From Setomelanomma holmii (taxonomy: Eukaryota; Ascomycota; Dothideomycetes; Pleosporales; Phaeosphaeriaceae): a stretch of 64,000 nucleotides of DNA. The position numbers and the translations under genes were made by a program. Where the stretch lies: the NCBI GenBank assembly GCA_010015745.1, contig ML978280.1, positions 1 through 64,000 of the forward strand, in the 5' to 3' direction. How positions within the stretch are numbered: the stretch's first letter is position 1; each line of letters begins with the position of its first letter. The notes under the pieces were generated by a model. It searched no databases, was not told the origin of the DNA, and was given only the letters and a program-made list of their open reading frames with translations. Below are positions 42,935 through 53,868 of the stretch, in pieces.

Positions 42935-44043
42935 TCACGCCGCCATCTTCGCTTTACAAAACGCAACAGTATCATCCAACCCCTCCTGCACCGCCTTGAT
43001 CGTGCCTGGCGGAAACTGGATAAACCCATGCGGCGCACCCAGATACACTTTCACCACCGCCTCATTGCCCCACATCTGCCACTTCGCGCCCATCATGACT
43101 GTGTCATCGAGTAGTGGGTCCTCACTTCCACATGTAAACAATGCTGGCGGTAATCTCTTACCCCGCAAGTCTGCGTAAAATGGAGAGATGAACGGATCCC
43201 GACGCTGCGCTTCAGTGGTGTTGGGCAGCAAGGCGTCGATGTAGGAAGTCATTACATCGAGGTCGATAACGAGATGTGTTTCGTGATGCGTGACCATTGG
43301 CAAAAATGTAGCCATGTCGAAGCAGCCGAAATGCAGGAGTAAGCCCTTGAATGAAAAGTCCGGAACTTTGTCAATAAGGTGCAGGCCAACTAGGCAGGCG
43401 AGATGTCCACCAGCAGACTCGCCGCCTGTGAAGAAGAGTTCGCCGCCCAATTTACTGGGGCCATGGGTGATGAGGTACTCGGCGGCGTCGTAGCAGTCTT
43501 CTGCGCACGCGGGCCAGGGATGTTCGGGAGCCAGACGGTAGCCGATTGATACTACGGTAAGGTTGAGGTTGTTGGCCATGTATTTCAGGTATGTGTCTTG
43601 ACTGTCACAATAGTGTTAGTACATTTACGAAGTGCGTGTCCGTGGTTCATGATCTGAAGTTTCAATATAATAACATGGTCTTTAACTAGATGCTGAACGA
43701 CTTACTAAGCTTCGCTCTGCAAAACCCAACCACCACCATGGATATGCATATGGATTCCTTTGCTCTCGCCACTCTCCGGCTTGAACATGCGATAAGGAAT
43801 TGTTCTTCCACTCTCACGTGAAGGCAGCTCGCCATTGATGCCATCATCCAACACTACTGGCTTCGGTAACGGCGTCTTGCCTTCCCACCGCAACTTGCGA
43901 TATTCGGCAGCGCCGACTTCGTACCATCTGGGTCCTGAAGCCCATATCTTGATCAGCTTCTCGTTGAACTCGGCGGTTTGCTTGTCGATGTTCTTGCGGT
44001 CGAACTTCGACGCGTCGACATTAAGGTCAGATTTGAGTGACAT
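42935..44043 (-). CDS. Alpha/beta hydrolase of the hormone-sensitive lipase type (esterase)
   Basis: CDS is complement(join(42935..43601,43706..44043)), 334 aa, with a 104-bp intron and ACTAAC branch site; splicing gives SEAYQDTYLKYMANN. The oxyanion-hole motif is HIHGGGW, the nucleophile elbow is GGESAGG, the catalytic aspartate lies in SEDPLLDD and the histidine in APHGF. This set defines the HSL/GDSAG branch of alpha/beta hydrolases, which hydrolyse short-chain esters. There is no signal peptide, so it is probably cytosolic. The ATG at 44043 was chosen because the 46-residue upstream extension has no family match. The natural substrate is unknown. Confidence 0.93.
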
Positions 44044-44333
44044 CGTGATGTTTGAGGTGTGAATCCCACGAGAGAGCCAACAACCAGGGATCAAGGTAGA
44101 CACATATAGGTTACTACATGTACCGCTGAGACCATCATAGTATCGCAAGGTTACTATCATGGTGGGGTAGCGGGGTAGCATTGCCTCGAGCGGTTACTTG
44201 ACGTTATCTCCGATGGTAGGCTGCATGTCGTACCTGCATTTCGGGTTACTGCAGTTGGCGCGTACCGGCAGATCGACTCCTGTTCTGAGCTCGCAATTGT
44301 GGAGTGAGATATGTGTATTGGGTATCACTAAGG

Positions 44334-45741
44334 TTATCGACTACTTTTCGACTGCATCCTCGGCGTTGTAGGAAGCGGCGAGTATCCATTCACCGGCCCC
44401 TTGGCTCGCTTCCGCGGTTGCCGTCCATCCTTGAAGACCAATGATCGAGCCACTGCAATCATCGATGATACTGTGCGGAAAGGGTACAAAGCAATATCCC
44501 AGACTAACTGTATGACATACGACAGTAGGCCTGCAATCCAGCTGAGGGTCATGGCGATGATGCCTGGCTTCTGCCCCGTCCTAGCGGCAGCAGCAGCCAA
44601 CGACAAAGTGTCCTTTAGTCGCACATCGATCTCTTGGAAGCGTGCTTCGATCTGGATCGACTGTGCCATGTGCCGTTTCTCATACTTCCTCACTGCGCGG
44701 TTGAGGGCATCTAGCTGGTGCTGCATGCTTTGCCGCACATCAGCGCTGACCTTCATGATGTCTACGTTGCTGTTATACATAGGGCCGTCGAATCGGGCCT
44801 CCAGTTCTGCCAGACGTTGTGCGACTTCTTCTGCTCCTGCTGACTGTGGTCGCTCTGCAGTCTCCGCTCTGACTACTCGCTGCAGGTGTAGCGTCCGGTC
44901 CTTTCGCATCCTGACAAGTCGCGATATCGGTCGCATTTCGGCGACCAGGATGAAGATAGCAAGGTTCAAGTCGCTAAATATCCCCTTGCCACGCATACGA
45001 GCGAGCTGTGAGCGTACGTGGTGCACGATGTATGCTGCCAGCAGCGGACCCAAGAAGCAGGCTGCGAAAGCCATTCTTTCCACCCGCCTCAGCTCATCGC
45101 GGGCAGCCTTAGCGGTATTTTCGAGCGGCGGTGCTTCCGTGTGGCCCACCTTCGTTGTGTCATCTGGCAGGACTTTCGCAGCATTGGGGCGCTCTACGGG
45201 GCTGTCGAAACCGTCTTCGTCTTCCTCGTGGATCGTGTCGTCGAACACAGGCTCTCCGGCCTCGACGTATTGTCGTTGCTGCGCATCGTGGTACCACTCC
45301 CTGTCACAGTCAGCCGAATCTACAGATGACCTGATCCGTCACGTACCAGGGTACCACGACACACTTCAGCATGAACCAGCCCGCCAGCGCTATCAATATC
45401 ACATCTGTAGCGACCTCTCCGCCATTTTCGTACTTCAAGGCGGCGATTGCTGGAACAATGGCGAGCACGATTGGGCTCGAATGCCAGTAGGAAGTCTGGT
45501 CCGCGGAGGTGAGCTTCTCCATGTCATTATTTCTATTGGGCTGTAGGAGACTGTCGGAAGAGGATCGGAAGGAATACTGCGTATCGGAAAGGTTGGAGAG
45601 TAGGGAACTACGGCGGCGAGGTTTTGGTGGAGTCGACGGCCGCACGCCCTCGGCGAAGTTTGACGCGCGGTTCATCATCCGCTGGCGAAGAAGGGAGGGA
45701 ATCTGGGAAGAGGAAGTATGCTCGGCAGTCGCGTCGTCCAT
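44334..45741 (-). CDS. Fungal integral membrane protein of unknown function
   Basis: CDS is complement(join(44334..45300,45347..45741)), 453 aa, with a 46-bp intron. The N-terminus is Ser/Arg-rich and disordered. Hydrophobic segments occur at about 85-105 (SPIVLAIVPAIAAL), 113-132 (VILIALAGWFMLKCVVV) and around MAFAACFLGPLLAAYIV and FSDLNLAIFILVAEM. A coiled-coil stretch (AEEVAQRLAELEARFDG through MQHQLDALNRAVRKYEKR) follows, and a last membrane segment (IIAMTLSWIAGLLSYVIQLVW) precedes a basic tail. The layout resembles a conserved Pezizomycotina membrane family, but I cannot name a function. Endomembrane or mitochondrial location is possible. Confidence 0.8.
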
Positions 45742-46840
45742 CGCGAAGGTGCGACGTTGCAATTGCTGCCTACTTCAACAGCAGTCATGAAATCAGACTT
45801 GTCAAGAACAGGATACGCGTCGCGAGGAGAATCGCAGCCGTCCGGGCCGCATTTCGGGAGGGCGAGTGACGTTCACATTTCGTGGTGTATACAGTAGTGT
45901 CGCGTGCGATACCTAGCCTCGGAAGATGTGCTCGAACATGATTACGTCATTCCAAGCCACCCCTCAAGTCGAAGTGATAACAATGTTTGCATGCCGCCCT
46001 AGGACAATGGCACCCAAAGTAGACTGAACACAAGCCATCGCGAGAGGACATTGAAAGTACACATAAAGTACGGAAGCAACAAATTGGACTCGGACCCGGC
46101 ATACATGGAGACCCACCGTATCCCTGAGGCCACCAGCAAGGCCGGCTCAAACACCGAAACTTCGAGCCGCAGCATCGTTCGAGCCTGTCTCCAGCAGTAA
46201 TTGAGCTCGACTATAGCACTTCCATGTTTGCCCTACTGGTCTTGTCGCTGTAGTGCCGATGGACCTCCCACCAGTTGGCTTCAAGGACTAGATTGATATT
46301 TGTGGGAATTAGAACCCTCTAACCCATATCCCCCGAACAGGTAACAGGGAACGCTCTCCAACATTGATTGTGCAACAGTCGAAATGGCTCACCACATTGT
46401 ATCATCCCCTTTGGAACTTTAGGGGTCATGCTCCTGCTGCTCCAGCGGCCAATGTTTAGTCATCCGGAGACATTCACCGAGCCAATATCAGCCAATGAAA
46501 TGACGAAGAAGCTTGAACCCAGAGGAACATCCCTTCGTCATTACTTTTCGAAGGGCCCAAGAGGAGGGTTTTACGGGGTCTGCGTACGCTAACAGTGTTT
46601 ACGCACATCAGGACGCGCAACAGCGAAGTTAACCACCACGCAACACTAGAGCCTACCTATCCTTGTAGAACACCCTACCCGTCGGTTGCAGATCGTCGAT
46701 TCTGGAGTTCGCCTTGCACCCTGCAACATTGCTAGCAAACACGCGCACGAAGGATCGTGCTTGCCGCTGCCCACTACGCTCCCTTACAACGACCTCCGGT
46801 CTTTTCCATTGTCACTGCGACTCCTGTGCCTACACGGATT
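45742..46840. other. Intergenic between divergent genes
   Basis: About 1.1 kb between the membrane protein and the histidine kinase, which diverge. It contains both promoters; I see no gene or repeat. The kinase frame is open to 46757. Confidence 0.5.
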
Positions 46841-49713
46841 ATGAATCACGATGTGCCTGACGCCCAGACATTTCTTGCGAACCAGTTGCGGCCAGCATTG
46901 GTGCTCGACTCGCATGGGACTGTTACAGCTGCCAACGATGGCAGCTTTCGTCTGATCTCCAATTCACATCATCCAACAAGATTGCATAATCACAAATCCC
47001 TTCTTGGCAGCAACATCGCAAATCTTGGTCTTGTGCCTCTCCCTGGAGGCCCGCCTGTTTTGAGAACCTGGAGCGACATCCTTGCAGCTGCCCAAAGAGC
47101 CCCTCAATCGCTCAGCAGTGCGAGACGCACCAGTGGGATCGATATCGAAGACCACGAGGATGCAGTCAACCTTCACCGTAGCACTAACGAATTCTGGGAC
47201 GAAGAGGCGGAGGAGCAGGTAGTCATAGAGACCGATCTCTATGTCATCCGTCAACACTGCGTGGACGGCACCATCGACACACACGAGTCCATCAGAACAC
47301 CGAGCATGATAAAGGCCCGAGCAAATGTACACTGGCTTCCGCAAGGGGATGATGGAAGGTTTCTAATAACGTTCAATCGCACAGCTCTACCACATCGATC
47401 AGCATCGAGGTCAGCGACAACATTAGCGGAATCTATCAACCATCCATTTGGCGCTCTTGAGAGTCCGGCACTTTTCATGTGCTGCGAATGCCGCAAACCA
47501 GTGGAGAAGTTCTATTTGAACTTGAGTCCCGACCTTGAGGGTTTGATGCCGAGTCCCGCGGATATAGCGTCCGCCATCATACCATTTATCATGGCAACAC
47601 TGAATACAGACGGTCAGGTCATAAATCTGTCCAAGTCCTGGTACCACTTCTCAGGCCTCAACGAAGAAGACAGCCTTGGCAGTGGCTGGCTGACTTCTGT
47701 GCATCCAGACGATGTTGGAGAAATTTCAACCGCTTGGGCAGATGTGCTTCAACACGAGCGTCCCCAATGGACACATCAAGCACGGTATCTGAGAGCGTCA
47801 GACAGGAGATACATCTGGTTTTTGATCCGGGCCCAGCCGTACAGAAATGCTGACAGCAAGATCGTTCGCTGGTACGCGTCCATGACGGATATCAATGAGT
47901 GGGTTACGGCTAGACTGGAGGCTGATCGACGGCGCCAAGCCATGATCACGCTATTCTCTCAGACGGATGTCATGCTGTGGGAAGTTGATGCAGCAAACAG
48001 GATTCATATTAGTGAAGGTTGCTTGAATTGGGACCCGACCAAGATTGAGAGTCTGTCCCCGAAGACCACACGGGAGATAGATCAGCCACTTGAGCGCACA
48101 TCCTCGGACAAAGATGGCGAAGAGCTTGCCGCTACGGTTCAAGCTGTGCTTGCAGGTCGCACATTCAGACCTGTCGTTGAGCACTGGGAGGGCGATCGTT
48201 ATCTTCGTACTCGATTCGTTGCGGAAAAATCCGCTCACGGCGGTGAAGTGCAGTCGGCGTTGGCTTTGACGTTCGACTGTACCGATGAAAGAGCGCGCAC
48301 GACTTTAAGGATGGAAAATGAGAGGCTACTGAGCAACGAAAAGGCCGCTCAGGAAGCAAACAATCTCAAGAGCAGATTCCTTGCAAACGTGAGTACCTAC
48401 GCACAGGTCTCGTTACTCTCAGCTTACAATATTAGATGTCCCATGAGATACGCACTCCCATTTCAGGCATCATAGGGCTCAGCGAACATATTTTGGACTG
48501 TGGACTGTCTGAAGAGCAGACGGAGTTTGCTAGCAGCATTCTTGAAAGTGCCAAGTTCTTACTGACGCTGATCAACGACGTACTTGATTTCAGCAAGATT
48601 GAGTCAGGTCACATGGATGTCGAAACGATACCATTCTCACCCAACAAGCTAATCAGCGATGTCATTGTTCCGCTCCGCCTTCAGGCCAAAGAGAAAGGTC
48701 TCGCTCTCAACTCTAGCTGCGACCTCCAACCTGACACAATCTTACTGGGCGATCCGTGGCGGATGCGCCAGATCTTGACAAACCTCGTTGGGAACAGCCT
48801 CAAGTTCACCGAGAAGGGTCAGGTCGAGCTCACAGTCACGATCATCGACGAATATACTCCTGGCACGATGATGGTGCAGTTCACGGTGCACGATAGCGGC
48901 CTCGGAATCAGTGCGGAAGTCATGAAGTCTCTGTTCAAGCCTTTCCACCAAGCAGACAGCTCTACTGCCAGACTCCATGGGGGCACAGGACTAGGCCTAG
49001 TTATCTGTCAACAGCTCGTTGAGCTTATGGGCGGCAAGATCACATTAGCATCAGCGCCTGGAGAGGGCACCACTGCGACATGCAACATACCTTTTGAGGT
49101 ATTCCATGGTTCGCCCAGCACCGTGCTTGCTTCCACATCACTACCTCGTCGAGCTCGGCCGCCCGGTCGAAGACATTCAAGCACAGATCGTAAAACAATT
49201 CCGCAAGATACACCTGGTGGCGAACAGCCTGCAACGCGGTCAGCGGCTTCCTCCATGTCTACGGCATCAGAGCCCGACACGCACGTGCTTCTGGTAGAAG
49301 ACAATCCGATCGGCCGCAAGGTTATATCACTGGCTATCAAAAAGCTGGGCTTTACCGTCTCCACCGCATGCAATGGGCAAGAAGCACTGGACTATTTGGC
49401 GAAAATTTCAGCAAAGCCTCGGCCAACTGCTGTGCTTATGGACTGCATGATGCCAGTCATCGACGGCTACGAAGCGACCCGCCGCATACGAAGTGACGAA
49501 GATATGTTTGACGACCATGTTCGGTCATTACCAATCATCGCACTTACCGCTAGCGCGATCAAGGGTGACCGAGAGAAGTGTCGTGCGGCCGGAATGGACG
49601 ATTATCTCACAAAGCCGGCGGCCAGAGATGCACTGCGGAGGACTTTGACAAAGTGGACTGGTTCCGAAAGACCACGAGGGTTGAGTCGCGAATCATGGGC
49701 GGACGAGCGATGA
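46841..49713 (+). CDS. Hybrid sensor histidine kinase with PAS domain and receiver
   Basis: CDS is join(46841..48388,48436..49713), 941 aa, with a 47-bp intron placed exactly between FLAN and MSHEIRTPI of the H box. The N-terminal ~200 residues are variable. A PAS domain lies at about 270-390 (VINLSKSWYHFSGLNEED, WASMTDI-like end), and possibly a second follows. The dimerisation domain has His519 in MSHEIRTPI. The ATPase domain has NLVGNSLKFT, DSGLGI and GTGLGLVI. A receiver domain (about 785-915) has the phospho-Asp in VLMDCMMPVIDG and Lys in TKPA. No membrane segment is seen, so it is likely a cytosolic sensor feeding the phosphotransfer protein upstream of a response regulator or MAP kinase route. 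The signal sensed is unknown. Confidence 0.94.
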
Positions 49714-50990
49714 CCGGAGTCGAAGAACGAGCTTCAGTCCCAAAAGCACTTGCGAAGCATACGTTTTCCACCAAGACCTCGAAACTGAGCAACGAGAACC
49801 GGCGCCCTCGTTCGTATAGACCATGTCTGCACAGCGTGAACGGCAGTAATCACTGGTGCAACCGGAGTATTCATGTTTATTCGAGCCGAGGCACTGCGCC
49901 CCTGGGGTTGGAAGGCTTTCCGAGCCTACTTACAAAGGCAACGATCAGGCAAAGCATCGGTGTATACAGGAGGATGGAGATCGACGATACAAAAAGTCGT
50001 TCTGCACAATTCGGTTTAGTGGAGTCATGGTGAGTCTAAAGCCACCAGGGCAAAGGTTGGCGTGACGTCATTGCGCCTTACGTGTTAGGTCAATCGTATG
50101 TTTAGCGCACCCCAACACTGCGTTTCTTGATTTTCGAGTTGCTACCAGTGCAACCCGTCGTAACTTTGCGAAACGTTCCAAAAAACCGAGTCATATTCAT
50201 GTCGAGCTAAACAGTGATATTGCAGGCCTAATCGCGGCCACGACCGATCAAGCGTGCAAGACGCGTGCAGGTTGCTCCCCACAAACTCTACCTATAGCGC
50301 CCTACTACAGTGACGACAGACCCGAATCGTAAATCTCACCTGATCATTTAGCTCTTGGACTTGTTTCATTACTCCTTCTTCAATTTCCAGTCACCTCCTA
50401 CAATTTTCGTTGCTTTTTCTATTCAGACCCAGCTCCGGACCATGAGGTCTCACCATCATCACCACTCCCTAGGGCATTACACTCAGCACATACCGCTCGC
50501 CGATAACTTTGGCTGATTGAAATGAATCATTTCAAATCATCGCGCCTTACAGCTGTCCGTGAGCCGGCGTGGTGGGTGGTCTCGAGCTGGCCGACCCGCC
50601 TTCACCTACCAGTGGAGGGCCTGTCACTCAGGAGGTCCTATTGAGCGTTATTGAGACTTGAGACACCAGTTGTATCTAGAGATTTATATCAAAGCTCAAT
50701 ACCATGGATGTCGGTAGCTCTAATCCTCGGCGCTCGTTGCTTTTTCTCTTCTAGTAATCGTCATTCTAAACATCCACCTTCAACTTACAAACCTATTGCC
50801 GAGAATAGCGCCATCAACGAATATCACCAAAGACGACACGACATTCCACTAACAAGGATCCCCATCCGACGGATACTACCGTAGACTGCATCCAGACTCG
50901 CTGGACGAGCAGTGCTTGAAGGAGCATTGAAGTGCGCATTCGCACCCATTTTCTCTCAGCGTACCGCACTTCCCGGCATAACTACGCGAG
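49714..50990. other. Intergenic upstream of pheromone receptor gene
   Basis: About 1.3 kb with no convincing coding frame. It carries the 3' end of the kinase gene and the long promoter/5' UTR of the receptor. Confidence 0.5.
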
Positions 50991-52527
50991 ATGGGAGGCA
51001 CCAACGACATAACCTCACAACAGAATCTCACGATCATCAATGCGCCACTGTACCCTCAAGCTGTCATCCTTCCGGCCGTTGCATTCCCATCATGGGTCCT
51101 GTGCGTACCACCGCTAATCTGGCATTTCCGCCAAGGCAACATCGCAGCCGCATCACTCATCCTGTGGTGCATCATCATCAACTTCTTCAACTCCATCAAC
51201 CCGCTCATCTGGCCCCGTGACAACTTCGACGACTGGTGGAACGGCAACGTCTGGTGCGACATACACGTCCGGATTCAAGTCGGCGCAGTGGTCGGCACAA
51301 CCGCATCAGCAGTCATGATTATTCGAAAGCTTGCACGGGTAATGGACACATCCAACATCACCATCTCCACCAGTCGGAACCAAAAAATGAAGGAGAAAGC
51401 GCTCGAGATCTTCTTCTGCTGGGGCTACCCGCTCATCATGATCCTTCTATACTACATCGTCCAGCCAACTCGCTACGCCATCTACGGCATAGTCGGCTGC
51501 CTTTCCTCCTTTGACCCAAGCTGGCCCAGCATCGTGCTCAGCTTCATGTGGGCGCCTATTACTATCTGTGTCGCCGGCGTATATGCCTGTAAGCCACTCT
51601 CCTTCAACCCGAACACATACCGATCCACTAACATGATCAACACCAGGTATCCTCTCCTACCGCCTCTATCGCTATCGCCGCGAATTTCTAACACTGATAT
51701 CCGCCCGCAACACTACTAAATCCCGCTTCATCCGCCTCTTCGTCATCTGCCTCATCGTCATCGCCGTCTACGTGCCCTACACGACCTGGCTACTCTTCAT
51801 GCTATGCCGCGCTATTACAGACACTTATTCTTGGGACCGCGTACACCACCCCAGCACATTCAATACTATCCTCAAAGTTCCGGCGCTCGGACAAGTCACG
51901 GTTGATCGATGGGGCCAGGTGGCAACGGGTTATGTGCTGTTTTTCGTCTTTGGAACGGGTAAAGATGCAGAAAATACGTTTCGTGATATGGCACTTGCTC
52001 TGGGGCTGGGACGGTGTTTCCCGGGGCTACATGAGCGCAGGGAGAGTGGGCATAGTACGCTGCACAGCTTCATTGCCGCAAGAAGCTGGAGTAGGAGTCT
52101 TTCGTCGAGGGCGAAGAGTATGTTTTGGAATACTAGGACGGATTCGGTGGATGGGAGTGCGGTTGCGATGAAGAGTCTTGGACGGGTCACGACTGAAGAG
52201 CGTGGATTGCATCCAAGTAGTGAGGCCGGAGCTTCGAACAAGCAGTCATTCTTCGCGCGCCTGTTCGCTCGGAACTCAGATCAGCGCAGTTTCCTCCCGA
52301 TCTTCTCACGGCCTACGGTCACAGAGATGACGGATATCGATACAGGCAAGTTAGCGAACCGAGATCATTCACCGGGCGCGTCGGCGCACGCTTGGGCAAC
52401 GGACAAGTCGAGCTCTCGCTGTGTCAGTGAGTGCGATGGCGTGCATGTCGTTCGCGAAGTCCATCTCGACTGCCAGAACCGCAGCGAGCATGGCAAGGAC
52501 AGCAAGTCTGCTGATGACTGGGCATGA
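50991..52527 (+). CDS. STE3-type (a-factor class) mating pheromone receptor, G-protein-coupled
   Basis: CDS is join(50991..51588,51647..52527), 492 aa, with a 58-bp intron and CTAAC branch site. Seven hydrophobic segments are visible in the first ~300 residues, starting at VILPAVAFPSWVLCVPPLIW. The block NPLIWPRDNFDDWW-NGNVWCDIHVRIQVG is the hallmark of fungal STE3/PREA receptors, and RYRREFLTLISARNTTKSRF is the third cytoplasmic loop. The rest is a long Ser-rich cytoplasmic tail, as usual for regulation by phosphorylation. The receptor binds the lipid-modified peptide pheromone of the opposite mating type and activates the mating MAP kinase route. Confidence 0.95.
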
Positions 52528-53354
52528 TCAGAAGGTGTGGCGGGACATTGGAGCAGACCTTCAGTCAATCTCTCGCGTAGACGCAGGTTCTGCAACGCGA
52601 TTCTGACGTTGAAGATAGCATGGATCATTCTCGGAGTTATATGTGAACCATCTTTTACCATTTTATCTGCCAATGATTGGTTATATAGCGGCAAGTGGCC
52701 GGCAGCATACTCGCTTTCTTGCTATCTTTAATGGCAATACATAATGATCGCAATCAGCAACGAGTTTCGTTGGGTACTCGTCGTTTTTAGATCTTAAGGC
52801 AATAATGCTGATCTGGGTGAACTAATCGGGAAGTGATTAGTCCACAACCTGGTGAGGAGGATGCGAGATGCTCTTTGTTCCACCGAACATCAAGCGAGGA
52901 ACTCTGTCTGAGATGTAATCTCGTCAGAACGTTTTCACCAAACATATCACATAGCATAAGGACAGTGACTGTCGTGAAGCATTTTTTGATTCCGTTATCG
53001 TGTCGTGCATCCACATGGCATGATGTATCAGTCAAAGGCGAGCTTCCTTGATGGAGAGCATGCCGGTGTTAGAGTGACCATCTGAGTCAAGTAAACTCCC
53101 GAGAACCTCAACGTGTAGTTGACCAGCAGCGCAAAGTGCTCCTCAGTCCAGCACAGTCGTGACCATCCGTGGTGGTAGCTTGAAAGCTCGCAATGTCGCG
53201 TGTCCGCCGAATGACGTAGCCCAGTGACCTAAGCGCGGAGATGCAGTGAACAGTGAATGCGAGTTGGCCGGATGGTAGTGCGTAGAAAACGTATCGTTCA
53301 ATGATCGTTGTCGTTCAGAACTGAGGCGGGTGCTGTGATTGAGGGGCGAGACGT
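52528..53354. other. Intergenic between convergent genes
   Basis: About 830 bases of 3' sequence between the receptor gene and the eL41 gene. No gene or repeat recognised. Confidence 0.5.
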
Positions 53355-53485
53355 TTATTTGCTGCGTACATGTTAGAACTGGAGAAGCTGCTAGCAGGTA
53401 TCGTGAAGACTTACGAGCGGGCCCTAGTCTTTCTTCTCTTGCGCTTGAGACGTCGAACGCGCTTCTTCCTCCATTTGGCTCTCAT
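53355..53485 (-). CDS. RPL41: Ribosomal protein eL41 (25 residues)
   Basis: CDS is complement(join(53355..53361,53415..53485)), 25 aa. Read on the minus strand from the ATG at 53485 it begins MRAKWRKKRVRRLKRKRRK, the near-invariant sequence of eL41. Without splicing it would stop after RARS; the TC|GTAAGT donor at 53414 and CAG acceptor at 53362 join to C-AAA-TAA, restoring the family's final RARSK. The last coding exon is thus only 7 bases. A further 130-bp intron in the 5' UTR (53498-53627, GTAAGT...CTAG) is likely. eL41 sits at the bridge between the two ribosomal subunits. It is easily missed because of its size. Confidence 0.95.
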
Positions 53486-53868
53486 CTTGTCGGCTGGCTA
53501 GTGTGAGGTCAGCGGCTGTGTATGCGGTAGTGGGGGAGCCGCGGAGAGAGAAGGAAGCTCGACAACCAGCTCAATATGATCAATTGAGTGTCTTGAAGCT
53601 ATGCGGGCGCTGCAATGGGTAACTTACGCTGCTGTCGAGATGAGTGTCGTGGGTGCAGAAGAGAAGGTCGGAGCTGCTCAGATCGAGATATTGTGGTGGC
53701 AGCGTGCGGGGCTCGCTTAGCGAGTGGGCTTAACTTGATTGGGCCACTAGCACCAACTCGAGCTTCTCAGAGCTCAGGTACGTCACGCGTCGCGTCGCCA
53801 AATCTCCAACTTCATGCACGCCTCATTACTGGACAGCAATAGCGAAGGAAGTCGGGTGTTGTACGAAA
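53486..53868. promoter_or_regulatory. Shared upstream region of eL41 and the FHA kinase
   Basis: These 383 bases between divergent start codons contain the probable 5' UTR intron of the eL41 gene (53498-53627) and the promoters of both genes. No specific site identified. Confidence 0.5.

Noticed and set aside
44401..45546. A 381-codon + strand frame
   Set aside because: It is antisense to the membrane protein gene; Ser/Arg/Cys-rich composition is typical of a shadow.
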